From NCBI GenBank assembly GCA_024405065.1, contig JAKSPF010000048.1, positions 1-8,638 of the forward strand: 8,638 nt of DNA, given 5' to 3'. This document shows, piece after piece, positions 1 to 7,457 of this stretch (the first letter of the stretch is position 1; the number at the start of each line of letters is the position of its first letter). Origin of the DNA: Sphaerochaetaceae bacterium. GTDB lineage: Bacteria; Spirochaetota; Spirochaetia; Sphaerochaetales; Sphaerochaetaceae. The notes beneath the pieces were generated by a model. The model saw only the letters and a list, made by a program, of their open reading frames with translations. It was not told the DNA's origin and did no database searches. The translations under genes and the position numbers were made by a program.

Positions 1-1233
1 GTTGATATTGCATACAAATACGGTTCGGATGTGATAATTTCAACCACATTCAATTCACCGGAAGGCTCGGATTTCACCAATCCCGTGACTGCCTTGATGG
101 AGTCTTTTGATTTGGGTAAAAACAGAGAATCCGTCAGGGAAATCCTCAACCACAAGGATGCGTTGTGGATTCGTTGTGACGTGGAAAATTTCAATATGAC
201 GCAATATGATGCTGTTGAGGAACTTGCTTCAAGAGGTTATGAAAGTGCAAAGACGGTTTCCGGCAATATGTCGGTCTATTCAAACGGAGGAGTTGATTCT
301 TCACTGTCTGAGGTTCGTTCCGAATATACAGAGGTGATTCCACAGATACTTGAGAGGACTTCAAGGTTCAATCATTCACCTGCAAGGAAGATGTCTTCCT
401 ACGCCGCTATAGTGGGCAGAAGTTTTGACACACGCCTGAGAGATGATATGACATTGGGTCTCGGATATGCATTTGCAAAGGGTGATTTTTCATTTGATGT
501 TACTGCCGGTATGGCTGCAAGGGCGGCAAATGATGATCGTTATACTGTTGTGAGACAGGCGGCAAACAGGGATGCCAGAGTGCCGTCTTATGAGTCAAAA
601 CCGTATATTTCCGCTCCTCAGGTTGCATTCCATACGGATTACTTCTTTGCAGAAAACAGGTTCCATGTTGCCGCAGATGTTGCTTACAGACTCAACCGCG
701 GTTTCTGGCTCAATCAGCAGTTTGAGTACCGGTGGAAGAATCTTACTGCCTTTGAAAATTTTGAAACTGATTTCAAGACCACGCATATGAGGATAGGTGC
801 CGAATATCTTCTTCTCAAAATGCTGAGATTTGAAGGCGGCTTCAGAACTGACAGTTTCAAGCAGTTCTGGGGCTATGTTGGTGCAGAAGGAAATTTCAGT
901 TTCAGACCGGTTAAACTCTACGCAAAGGTCAGAACTGACATAGGTATAAAGACATGTACCGTTCTTTCTGCGGAAATTGATGCATGGTATGTGTTTGATA
1001 AGGCATCTGTTGTGTCTGATATAAGACTCGGATTATACGGTAAGGTTGACCACAACTTCGGGTACAGGAAGGATGAGGCTGACGGTTACGGAAAATCCAC
1101 TGCTTTTGAGATGGGTTTTGACGGCAGGCTTGTGTTGAGTATGTCCGGTCTGAGACAGTATCCGTTCAGACTCAGAGTAGGCTACAACTTTGCTGACAAA
1201 AAGGTGGTTTGGTCTTCAAAAATCAACTTCTGA
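1..1233 (+). CDS. Patatin-like phospholipase with C-terminal outer-membrane beta-barrel (5' partial)
   Basis: The frame is open from the first base, so the gene starts upstream; the GTG at 31 is probably internal. The first residues, VDIAYKYGSDVIIST, match the stretch that follows the catalytic Asp (DGG...N.PVD.A...GADVVI) in patatin-family lipases. The Ser and Asp of the catalytic dyad would therefore lie just outside the window. A typical patatin-domain end, YDAVEELASRGYESA, follows at about residues 69-83. From about residue 120 to the end the protein has alternating aromatic/polar strands separated by short turns and finishes with Phe (KINF), as in BAM-assembled barrels. This layout resembles PlpD-type patatin-Omp85 proteins, in which a surface or secreted lipase is tethered to its own barrel. 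No clear POTRA domain is visible between the two parts. The lipase role is inferred from family; the substrate is unknown. The next gene starts 104 nt downstream. Confidence 0.72.
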   Translation, partial: VDIAYKYGSDVIISTTFNSPEGSDFTNPVTALMESFDLGKNRESVREILNHKDALWIRCDVENFNMTQYDAVEELASRGYESAKTVSGNMSVYSNGGVDSSLSEVRSEYTEVIPQILERTSRFNHSPARKMSSYAAIVGRSFDTRLRDDMTLGLGYAFAKGDFSFDVTAGMAARAANDDRYTVVRQAANRDARVPSYESKPYISAPQVAFHTDYFFAENRFHVAADVAYRLNRGFWLNQQFEYRWKNLTAFENFETDFKTTHMRIGAEYLLLKMLRFEGGFRTDSFKQFWGYVGAEGNFSFRPVKLYAKVRTDIGIKTCTVLSAEIDAWYVFDKASVVSDIRLGLYGKVDHNFGYRKDEADGYGKSTAFEMGFDGRLVLSMSGLRQYPFRLRVGYNFADKKVVWSSKINF

Positions 1234-1279
1234 GGAATTTCCGAAGAATTTGTTTGTTGTCCTGTGATGTAAATTTCTC

Positions 1280-1309
1280 TTGAATACATTACCGCGTTTG
1301 TTTTATCAT
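1280..1309 (+). promoter_or_regulatory. Candidate sigma-70 promoter for the transporter operon
   Basis: TTGAAT (1280-1285, 4/6 to the -35 consensus) and TATCAT (1304-1309, 5/6 to the -10 consensus) are separated by 18 nt. They lie in the AT-rich gap between the barrel gene and the transporter gene. Transcription would begin near 1316 and give a leader of about 20 nt that carries the ribosome binding site. This rests on consensus matching only. The gap shows no convincing rho-independent terminator for the upstream gene, so read-through is also possible. Confidence 0.35.
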
Positions 1310-1324
1310 TCATCATATTTTTTT

Positions 1325-1332
1325 GAGAGGTG
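1325..1332 (+). promoter_or_regulatory. Ribosome binding site fixing the transporter start at 1338
   Basis: GAGAGGTG lies 5 nt upstream of ATG 1338. An alternative in-frame TTG at 1323 would place this Shine-Dalgarno sequence inside the coding region, so ATG 1338 is preferred. Confidence 0.7.
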
Positions 1333-1337
1333 TTGAG

Positions 1338-2678
1338 ATGACAAAAGAAAGAGAACGTCTCGGAAGCCGGCTCGGGTTTATCCTTTTGAGTGCAGGTTGT
1401 GCTATCGGTTGCGGAAATGTCTGGAAGTTTCCGTGGATGACCGGAGAATACGGTGGCGGAGCGTTTGTGCTTGTCTATCTTATCTGTCTTCTCATTCTCG
1501 GTCTTCCGGTTATGACAATGGAATTTTCTGTGGGACGTGCTGCTCAGACAAGCCAAATTAATATGTATCAGAAGCTTGAGAAGAAGGGTCAGAAGTGGCA
1601 TTACCACGGTATTGTGTCAATTGTGGGAAATGTATCACTTATGGCTTTCTACACCGTTGTAACCGGTTGGATGATTTGTTATTTCTGGCGTTTTCTTACC
1701 GGAGATATAGATAATCTTGGTTTTGTTCCTATGATAACCAATGCCGGACTTAACGTGACTTTTCTTGCAATTGCCGTGATTGCCGGTTTTGTTATTCTCT
1801 GCTTTGATCTTCAAAAGGGACTTGAGAGTGTTACAAAGTACATGATGGTAATTCTCCTTTTTCTCATGGTTGCGCTTGCAATTCATTCAGCTACACTTCC
1901 CGGAGCCGGTGAAGGTCTCAGGTTTTATCTTCTTCCCGATTTGTCAAAATTAAACGGAACAGTGATAGTCAATGCAATGAATCAGGCGTTCTTTACATTA
2001 AGTATCGGTATGGGTTCAATGGCGATATTCGGTTCATACATAGGAAAGGATCATTCTCTTATGGGTGAATCGGTGCGTGTTATAGGTCTTGATACGTTTG
2101 CGGCTCTCATGGCAGGTTTCATAATGTTCCCTGCGTGTGCCACATTCAATATTCCGTTGAATGCCGGTCCGAGTCTGCTGTTTGATACAATGGCAACAGT
2201 GTTCAAGAATATGAACGGCGGAAGATTCTGGGGAACATTGTTCTTCCTTTTCATGGTATTTGCCGCATTCTCAACGGAACTTACGGTTTGCGAAAGTATT
2301 GTTGCAATGGTTCGTGACCTTACCGGATGGGACAGAAAGAAAAGTGCCGTTGTTTCAGGTGTCGGAGTGTTCTTGCTTGCTCTTACAACCGCACTCGGTT
2401 ACAGTAAGTTCCACTTCCAGCCGTTTGCGGAAGGAACTGCATGGCTTGATTTCTGGGATTTCATAGTTTCAACAAATATTCTGCCTTTGGGAGGCATTGT
2501 GTTCAGTCTTTTCTGCTGTAATAAGTTCGGTTGGGGCTGGGATAACTTCATTGCGGAAGCAAATGCAGGTAACGGAATGAAGGTCAAAAGTTGGATGAAA
2601 CCGATTTTCAGATATGTTGTTCCCACATGTGTTGCAGTGGTTTATATCTATGGAATTTTCACTTTCCCGTGGAAGTGA
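1338..2678 (+). CDS. NSS/SNF-family sodium-dependent transporter (probable amino acid:Na+ symporter)
   Basis: This 446-residue inner-membrane protein has about 11 hydrophobic segments, the usual number for short bacterial NSS proteins with the LeuT fold. TM1 reads SAGCAIGCGNVWKFPW (residues 18-33). Gly20, Ala22, Gly24 and Asn27 fall at the same numbers as the LeuT residues that bind substrate and sodium. TM2 begins at a GGGAF motif. Tyr105 (FYTVVTGW) matches the LeuT substrate-gating Tyr108. TM6 has the unwound-helix motif FFTLS (218-222), and TM8 carries Ser312-Thr313, aligned with the Na2-site Thr/Ser pair. The position of LeuT Arg30, in the extracellular gate salt bridge, is Lys30. The position I align with Asn286 (TM7, Na1 site) is Asp252. 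Family members usually import amino acids with sodium; the actual substrate cannot be read from the sequence. The next gene starts 12 nt after the stop, so the two are probably co-transcribed. Confidence 0.93.
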   Translation: MTKERERLGSRLGFILLSAGCAIGCGNVWKFPWMTGEYGGGAFVLVYLICLLILGLPVMTMEFSVGRAAQTSQINMYQKLEKKGQKWHYHGIVSIVGNVSLMAFYTVVTGWMICYFWRFLTGDIDNLGFVPMITNAGLNVTFLAIAVIAGFVILCFDLQKGLESVTKYMMVILLFLMVALAIHSATLPGAGEGLRFYLLPDLSKLNGTVIVNAMNQAFFTLSIGMGSMAIFGSYIGKDHSLMGESVRVIGLDTFAALMAGFIMFPACATFNIPLNAGPSLLFDTMATVFKNMNGGRFWGTLFFLFMVFAAFSTELTVCESIVAMVRDLTGWDRKKSAVVSGVGVFLLALTTALGYSKFHFQPFAEGTAWLDFWDFIVSTNILPLGGIVFSLFCCNKFGWGWDNFIAEANAGNGMKVKSWMKPIFRYVVPTCVAVVYIYGIFTFPWK

Positions 2679-2680
2679 TC

Positions 2681-2685
2681 GGGAG
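2681..2685 (+). promoter_or_regulatory. Ribosome binding site supporting a TTG start at 2691
   Basis: GGGAG sits 5 nt before TTG 2691, between the transporter stop and the pseudouridine synthase. The next in-frame ATG (2739) has only weak purines upstream. Starting there would also remove residues that look like the N-terminus of long RluA-family homologues. Confidence 0.6.
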
Positions 2686-2690
2686 CAGAT

Positions 2691-3926
2691 TTGACAAAAA
2701 TACTTCCGTCTGCAGAAGCTGAAAAACTTTGTAGAGAAATGATTACCGAGCTGGACAATAACCGGCTCGGTAATTTACTTTTGAGCGCGGGTTCAGGGAG
2801 AATGTTCGGTATTCTTGTCTGTACGGACGGAACGGTGCTGAAGGCGTTTTCAGGTGAATTGCTCGGCTCTTATTTATCAGACGGTTTTGTTCCTCCTGTT
2901 TTTGACGTGAAGGAACTTACTGATGTCTGTAAACCGTATGAGGCAGAAGTAAAACGTCTTACCGCACATATCTGTGAGGGTAATTTTTCTGAAAAAGAGA
3001 CGGAACTGATGCGGCGTGAAAGACGTGCACTCACACGTGAATGTTGGAAGAAGTTGAAAGATATATACAGGTTTCACTGTTTTGACGGTAGTGTACGTAC
3101 ACTCAATGAGGTGTATCCGAATGCTCAGGCAGGTACAGGCGACTGTTGTGCGCCGCGTTTGCTTTCATACTGTTATTCCATCGGGAAAAAACCTGCGTCC
3201 ATGGCTGAATTTTTCTACGGAAACGGTACTTTGGAGCATAAAAAGTTTTATACTCCGTGTGACGAACGCTGTAAGCCTGTTCTTCCTGCAATAACGGGCC
3301 TGGATATCGTCTATCTTGACGATTACATTTGTGTTGTGAATAAACCTTCCGGATTGCTTGCCATTGAAGGACGAGGTTCGGACAAGCAGGATTGTGTTGC
3401 TTCACGTCTTCGTAATCTTATTTCATACTGCATAAAACAACCGTGTGTTCACAGACTGGACCAAAGTACCTCGGGCTTGATGGTTCTCGGACTTACTCAG
3501 AAAGCCCATGATGCTCTTTCAGCAGACTTTGAAAACAGAAAAGTGCATAAGGAGTACGTTGCGCTTGTTGACGGAAAGGTGATGGGGCAGTCTGGCACGA
3601 TTGATATTCCGATAAGGCTTGATACCGAACACAGACCGGTTCAGATTCCGGATCCGGTAAACGGGAAAAGGGCTGTTACGGAATGGGAAAGAATATGTAT
3701 ATGCCGGTATGGCAACCGTGATGTTACAAAACTGAAACTTGTACCGCTGACAGGACGTACCCATCAGTTACGTGTACACTGTGCGCAGGCATTGTTTCCT
3801 ATATGTAACGATGCAATATACGGAAAGGCAACTGACAGGACAAGTTTGTGTCTTACTGCTTCAAGACTGTGTTTTACTCATCCGGTAACGGGAAAGAAAA
3901 TGGATTTTACCATACCTGAGAGCTGA
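2691..3926 (+). CDS. RluA-family pseudouridine synthase with cysteine-containing N-terminal extension
   Basis: This 411-residue cytoplasmic enzyme is predicted to isomerise a specific uridine to pseudouridine in rRNA or tRNA. The C-terminal half (about 205-411) is a complete RluA catalytic domain. It has KPSGLLA (218-224), the catalytic motif HRLDQSTSG (254-262) with nucleophile Asp257, and RTHQLRVH (356-363), which helps shape the active site. No S4 RNA-binding domain is present. Residues 1-204 form an extension with SGRMFGILV, FVPPVFD, a basic and probably helical stretch (about 100-123), GTGDCCAP (148-155), MAEFFYG and a CDERC pair (190-194). From memory, a similar extension occurs in long RluA-like proteins of gammaproteobacteria, where it is uncharacterised. 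Those homologues are longer, near 550 residues, so the linker here is shorter. The start is a TTG with a good Shine-Dalgarno sequence 12 nt after the transporter stop. The RNA target is unknown. Confidence 0.9.
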   Translation: MTKILPSAEAEKLCREMITELDNNRLGNLLLSAGSGRMFGILVCTDGTVLKAFSGELLGSYLSDGFVPPVFDVKELTDVCKPYEAEVKRLTAHICEGNFSEKETELMRRERRALTRECWKKLKDIYRFHCFDGSVRTLNEVYPNAQAGTGDCCAPRLLSYCYSIGKKPASMAEFFYGNGTLEHKKFYTPCDERCKPVLPAITGLDIVYLDDYICVVNKPSGLLAIEGRGSDKQDCVASRLRNLISYCIKQPCVHRLDQSTSGLMVLGLTQKAHDALSADFENRKVHKEYVALVDGKVMGQSGTIDIPIRLDTEHRPVQIPDPVNGKRAVTEWERICICRYGNRDVTKLKLVPLTGRTHQLRVHCAQALFPICNDAIYGKATDRTSLCLTASRLCFTHPVTGKKMDFTIPES

Positions 3927-3966
3927 GACCTGTTGATTATGGAAGTACGGTGTTGTAATCTGAAAA

Positions 3967-3973
3967 CGGAGGA
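3967..3973 (+). promoter_or_regulatory. Strong ribosome binding site of nfnA
   Basis: CGGAGGA lies 5 nt upstream of ATG 3979. It is the closest match to the anti-Shine-Dalgarno sequence in the window, suggesting efficient nfnA translation. The 52-nt gap before nfnA holds no clear terminator. Confidence 0.75.
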
Positions 3974-3978
3974 AAATT

Positions 3979-4830
3979 ATGTACAGGATTGTTTCAAAAA
4001 AAGAACTTAATCCGTCTGTTACACAAATGGAGATAGAGGCTCCGCTTGTTGCTGCAAAGGCAAGACCCGGACAGTTCATAATTCTCAGAGTGGATGAAGA
4101 CGGGGAGAGGATTCCTCTTACCGTTGCAGGTACGGATCATGAGAAAGGTGCTGTGAAGATCATATTTCAGATTGCCGGTGCAACTACGGCAAAGCTCAAT
4201 CGTAAACAGGTCGGTGAATCAATACAGGATTTTGCAGGACCTTTGGGAAGGGCAACTGAAACTGAAAACATAAAAAAAGTGTGTATTGTCGGTGGAGGTG
4301 TGGGTTGTGCAATTGCTCTGCCTCTGGCTCAGGAGTTTTACAGATTGGGTGCAGATGTTACGGGTATAATCGGCTTCAGAAACAAAGATATGCTGATTCT
4401 TGAAGAGGAGTTCGGTTTGTGTTGCAACAAGCTTGTTGTGATGACTGATGACGGTTCCTATGCAAGACACGGAAATGTTACGTTGCCGCTTAAAGAAATG
4501 TTTGAGGCAGGTGAAAGCTTTGATCTTGTAATTGCCATAGGTCCTCTTGTGATGATGAAATTTGTTGTTGAAACTGTAAGACCGTATAATATTCCTGTGA
4601 ATGTTTCAATGAATCCCATAATGATTGACGGAACGGGAATGTGCGGTGGCTGTCGTCTGACTCTCAACCGTGACGGAAAGAAGATTACAAAGTTTGCATG
4701 TGTTGACGGTCCGGAATTCAACGGTTATGAGGTGGATTTTGATGAGGCTATGAGCAGGAACAGAATCTATCAGGATTTTGAGCGTAAAGAGTATGAAAAG
4801 ACCTGCAATCTTTTCAAGGGGGTGAACTGA
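3979..4830 (+). CDS. nfnA: NfnA: FAD/[2Fe-2S] subunit of NADH-dependent ferredoxin:NADP+ oxidoreductase
   Basis: This 283-residue cytoplasmic flavoprotein belongs to the ferredoxin-NADP reductase-like/PyrK superfamily and is often annotated as a sulfide or dihydroorotate dehydrogenase-like protein (SudB). The N-terminal barrel has PGQF (30-33) and RIPLT (44-48), the isoalloxazine and ribityl contacts for FAD. The nucleotide-binding half starts with VGGGVGC (104-110). Near the C-terminus, DGTGMCGGC (217-225) and Cys241 supply Asp217, Cys222, Cys225 and Cys241. This matches the one-Asp, three-Cys [2Fe-2S] ligation known for NfnA. In the known complex NfnA handles NAD(H) and NfnB handles NADP(H) and ferredoxin. 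Together they couple NADH and reduced ferredoxin to NADP+ reduction by flavin-based electron bifurcation/confurcation. The length is normal for NfnA. Its stop overlaps the nfnB start by one base (TGATG), so translation is probably coupled and subunits made in equal amounts. A PyrK role is less likely because no pyrD is adjacent and nfnB is. Confidence 0.88.
   Translation: MYRIVSKKELNPSVTQMEIEAPLVAAKARPGQFIILRVDEDGERIPLTVAGTDHEKGAVKIIFQIAGATTAKLNRKQVGESIQDFAGPLGRATETENIKKVCIVGGGVGCAIALPLAQEFYRLGADVTGIIGFRNKDMLILEEEFGLCCNKLVVMTDDGSYARHGNVTLPLKEMFEAGESFDLVIAIGPLVMMKFVVETVRPYNIPVNVSMNPIMIDGTGMCGGCRLTLNRDGKKITKFACVDGPEFNGYEVDFDEAMSRNRIYQDFERKEYEKTCNLFKGVN
4816..4824 (+). promoter_or_regulatory. 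Ribosome binding site of nfnB inside the end of nfnA
   Basis: AAGGGGGTG, within the last codons of nfnA, lies 5 nt before ATG 4830. With the TGATG stop/start overlap it supports translational coupling of the two subunits. Confidence 0.7.
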
Positions 4831-6245
4831 TGCCGCTTGAACCGAAAAAACATGAAATGCCGGTTCAGCCGGCACAGGTGAGAGCCCGTAATTTCAGTGA
4901 AGTTGCTCTGGGCTATACTCACGATATTGCGCTTGCAGAGGCAAAACGCTGTCTCAACTGCAAGAATGCTCCGTGTGTGCAGGGTTGTCCCGTTAATGTG
5001 GACATACCATCTTTCATAGCAAAACTGAAGGAAGGCGATGAAGAGGGTTCTTACCGTATAATCTCTCTTTCATCTTCACTGCCTGCAGTCTGCGGAAGGG
5101 TATGTCCTCAGGAAAAACAGTGTGAAAGCAGATGTACTATGGGGGTGAAGTTTGAACCTGTGGGAATAGGCAGACTTGAGCGTTATGTTGCCGATACTCA
5201 CAATGCAAAACCGGAAGCTTTGCCCGATGTTCCTGCACGTAACAATCACAAAGTTGCCGTTGTGGGTTCCGGACCTTCCGGTCTCACATGTGCCGGTGAC
5301 CTTGCAAAAAAAGGCTATGAAGTTACCGTTTTTGAGGCTCTTCACACTGCCGGAGGGGTGCTTGTGTACGGAATTCCGGAATTCCGTCTGCCCAAAAGCA
5401 TAGTGGCAAGGGAAGTTGATTCTCTCAGACAACTCGGTGTGAATATCATGACCAATGTAATAATCGGAAAGACACTTACTGTGGATGAACTGTTTGAACA
5501 GGGATATGAAGCGGTATTCATAGGAAGCGGTGCAGGGCTTCCGAATTTTATGAATATTCCCGGTGAAAGTCTTAAAGGTGTTTACTCAGCAAACGAGTTT
5601 CTCACAAGAAGCAACCTTATGAAAGCATGGAAAAATGACAGTGATACTCCACTGATGAAAGGCGGTAAGGTTGCCGTTGTGGGTGGCGGAAATGTTGCAA
5701 TGGATGCTGCCCGTACTGCTTTGAGACTCGGAGCGGAAAAAGTGTACATTGTTTACAGACGTTCAATGGATGAACTGCCTGCAAGGAAGGAAGAAGTTGA
5801 ACACGCTGAGGAAGAAGGTGTGGAGTTCCGTCTTCTTAACAATCCGGTTGAAATTCTGGGATACAACAATCCTGAAAATCCACGTGATGAAAAAAACGGC
5901 TTTGTTACCGGAATGCGCTGTATAAGAATGAAACTGGGAGAACCTGATGCCAAGGGCAGGCGGAGACCTGTTGCAATTGACGGTTCTGAATTTGTGATTG
6001 AAGTTGATACGGTGATAATGGCAATAGGTACTTCACCCAATCCTCTGATAAAAAATACAACTGACGGACTTGAAGTAAATGAACACGGCGGAATCATAGT
6101 TTCCGAAGACGGACTTACCTCTCGTGCAGGAGTGTATGCCGGAGGTGATGCGGTAACCGGTGCCGCAACCGTAATATCGGCAATGGGTGCGGGAAAACTT
6201 GCTGCAAAGTCAATAGACGGGTATCTGACAGGTTTGAAGAGATAA
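4830..6245 (+). CDS. nfnB: NfnB: FAD/[4Fe-4S] subunit of NADH-dependent ferredoxin:NADP+ oxidoreductase
   Basis: This 471-residue protein is of the GltD (glutamate synthase small subunit)-like class and is the usual length for NfnB. The N-terminal iron-sulfur domain has eight cysteines in two groups: Cys41, 44, 49, 53 (CLNCKNAPCVQGCP) and Cys88, 92, 98, 102 (CGRVCPQEKQCESRC). These fit two [4Fe-4S] clusters; in solved NfnB structures one cluster also uses a Glu ligand. An FAD-binding Rossmann motif, VAVVGSGPSGL, occupies 142-152, followed by GGVLVYGIPEFRLP. A second dinucleotide motif, VAVVGGGNVAMD (281-292), should bind NADP(H), and the closing FAD motif GGD is at 438-440. Often mislabelled NADPH-dependent glutamate synthase (gltA) or SudA; no large glutamate synthase subunit is present, and the overlap with nfnA argues for Nfn. 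The bifurcating FAD is expected here. The two Rossmann motifs share an identical 15-nt stretch (near 5254 and 5670), explained by the repeated VAVVG peptide. Confidence 0.9.
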   Translation: MPLEPKKHEMPVQPAQVRARNFSEVALGYTHDIALAEAKRCLNCKNAPCVQGCPVNVDIPSFIAKLKEGDEEGSYRIISLSSSLPAVCGRVCPQEKQCESRCTMGVKFEPVGIGRLERYVADTHNAKPEALPDVPARNNHKVAVVGSGPSGLTCAGDLAKKGYEVTVFEALHTAGGVLVYGIPEFRLPKSIVAREVDSLRQLGVNIMTNVIIGKTLTVDELFEQGYEAVFIGSGAGLPNFMNIPGESLKGVYSANEFLTRSNLMKAWKNDSDTPLMKGGKVAVVGGGNVAMDAARTALRLGAEKVYIVYRRSMDELPARKEEVEHAEEEGVEFRLLNNPVEILGYNNPENPRDEKNGFVTGMRCIRMKLGEPDAKGRRRPVAIDGSEFVIEVDTVIMAIGTSPNPLIKNTTDGLEVNEHGGIIVSEDGLTSRAGVYAGGDAVTGAATVISAMGAGKLAAKSIDGYLTGLKR

Positions 6246-6253
6246 AATAAACT
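6225..6253 (+). promoter_or_regulatory. Weak candidate promoter before the barrel gene
   Basis: CTGACA (6225-6230, 5/6 to the -35 consensus) lies inside the 3' end of nfnB. It is 17 nt from TAAACT (6248-6253, 4/6 to the -10 consensus). Transcription starting near 6260 would give the barrel gene its own short leader. This rests on consensus and spacing only. Confidence 0.28.
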
Positions 6254-6277
6254 GTTCAAACGACGGTAAATAGTTTA
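6248..6277 (+). repeat. AT-rich inverted repeat between nfnB and the barrel gene
   Basis: The left arm 6248-6256 (TAAACTGTT) pairs with 6269-6277 (AATAGTTTA), giving nine pairs of which one is G-U, around a 12-nt loop. No T-run follows, so it is a poor rho-independent terminator. The left arm overlaps the candidate -10 box and the right arm ends 13 nt before the ATG. It could be an operator or a leader hairpin, or chance in AT-rich DNA. Confidence 0.35.
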
Positions 6278-6290
6278 CAGTGTGGGTATT

Positions 6291-7457
6291 ATGAAAAAGA
6301 CATTATTGATTACGGTTCTTATTTTTTCGGTACTTGCCTGCGTTCAGGCAAAGGATTTTCACATAAGGTTCGGAGTGGGTGAGGCACGTGGTGCACTTGA
6401 AACTCTGCCGGATGCAATGGGCGGAATTTTTCCGGGTTATTTCCGCATAGGAGCGGGTTATACCGGATTCAATCTGCTTCCGGAGCGAACAACGGAACTG
6501 AAACTTATCGGCGGGTTCGGTGTGCAACAGAGAAAACTCTGGCAGAATCCCGTTACAGGAGAAGTGATTGACAATTACGAACCGGCTGCTGTCAATGCCC
6601 TGTCAGCAGAGTGGGATTTGAGTTTTGCGCAGGGATTTTTCACAAGCCCTGTTTACGGCAAGGATTTTCTCACGGCAAAAATAGGGTATTCCGGACGATA
6701 TGAAAAGTATATGGGTGATACTACTTTCCTGTACTGGACCTTGCCCGCTAATCTGGACAGATTTACAGGCAGCAAGGTCTATTCCGATGTCGCCGGCGGA
6801 AAGTTTTTGGGAAATGAAATCAATCTTTCACTGAAACTGGATGATATGGAAGATACTCTTCACACCAATGACGGTTGGTACACCACACTGGATTTCAAAT
6901 TCGGTCCTTCATTCATGAACAAGGCACTTGACGGAAAGGCAAGTTACGTCACCGGAACTTTCAATGCAGTAGGAGCAAAGACTCTTCTTAATCTTACAAA
7001 TTCACAGAACAACAGAAGTATGTTCTCAATTGTCCTGATAGACAGGTTGAACGGCTGGTATGTGGGTGGAAAAGAAGTTCCCACATTCATTCAGAGGGCT
7101 GCTTCAATGGGTAGAAGAATGCGCGGTTACGCTTTCTATTCCTATGTGTACAAATTCTCATTTGTGAATAACCTTGAGTTCAGATTTACCGCACCCGGAA
7201 TTCACTGGGACGGACTTGCTCCGAGGGCTGCTCTTTTCTTTGATGTCGGCTACGGACTCGGAAATCACGTCAACACTTCCTCAGTTAACGCAAGTGTCTC
7301 CAATCAGTTGCTCATGTCACTCGGCGGACAGATTGAGTTGAGTTTCTTTGACTTTGTTGATATCGGCTTTCAGGTCTCGTATCTGCTGAAGGGCGAGAAT
7401 CTTCTCAAAGAAGGGAAGAAGGTCACTACCGCATTCTTCCTGACTCTTGACTATTGA
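6291..7457 (+). CDS. Omp85-superfamily outer-membrane beta-barrel protein lacking POTRA domains
   Basis: The start is ATG 6291, giving 388 residues. A GTG at 6282 is in frame, but MKKTLLITVLIFSVLACVQA from 6291 is a clean signal peptide with likely cleavage after VQA. A lipobox reading (VLAC) is possible but poor. The mature protein goes straight into amphipathic strands, so there is no room for POTRA or other periplasmic domains. Diagnostic Omp85/D15-like features lie in the last third. These are MRGY (277-280), matching the conserved (V/I)RG(Y/F) motif of loop 6, then FVNNLEFRF, then a strand with ALFFDVGYG (314-322). A C-terminal strand ends in an aromatic residue (LTLDY). About 370 mature residues fit a 16-strand barrel. 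It is probably BAM-assembled in the outer membrane; whether it moves proteins, lipids or small solutes is unknown. The ribosome binding site is weak. The dihydroorotase-like gene follows after 36 nt. Confidence 0.78.
   Translation: MKKTLLITVLIFSVLACVQAKDFHIRFGVGEARGALETLPDAMGGIFPGYFRIGAGYTGFNLLPERTTELKLIGGFGVQQRKLWQNPVTGEVIDNYEPAAVNALSAEWDLSFAQGFFTSPVYGKDFLTAKIGYSGRYEKYMGDTTFLYWTLPANLDRFTGSKVYSDVAGGKFLGNEINLSLKLDDMEDTLHTNDGWYTTLDFKFGPSFMNKALDGKASYVTGTFNAVGAKTLLNLTNSQNNRSMFSIVLIDRLNGWYVGGKEVPTFIQRAASMGRRMRGYAFYSYVYKFSFVNNLEFRFTAPGIHWDGLAPRAALFFDVGYGLGNHVNTSSVNASVSNQLLMSLGGQIELSFFDFVDIGFQVSYLLKGENLLKEGKKVTTAFFLTLDY

Noticed and set aside
1182..1607. 141-residue minus-strand open frame across the gap before the transporter
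   Set aside because: It overlaps the conserved TM1-TM2 region of the transporter in antisense, and the translation looks random.
3933..3959. TTGATT and TGTAAT as a promoter for nfnA
   Set aside because: The spacer is 15 nt and the predicted start would fall almost on the Shine-Dalgarno sequence. Read-through from upstream is simpler.
3939..4010. 24-codon ORF overlapping the nfnA start out of frame
   Set aside because: It has no ribosome binding site of its own and uses the strong nfnA site as coding sequence. No regulatory peptide signature is visible.
5753..6259. 168-residue minus-strand open frame inside nfnB
   Set aside because: Antisense shadow of a gene with clear conserved motifs. 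Its Ser/Pro-rich translation resembles no known family.
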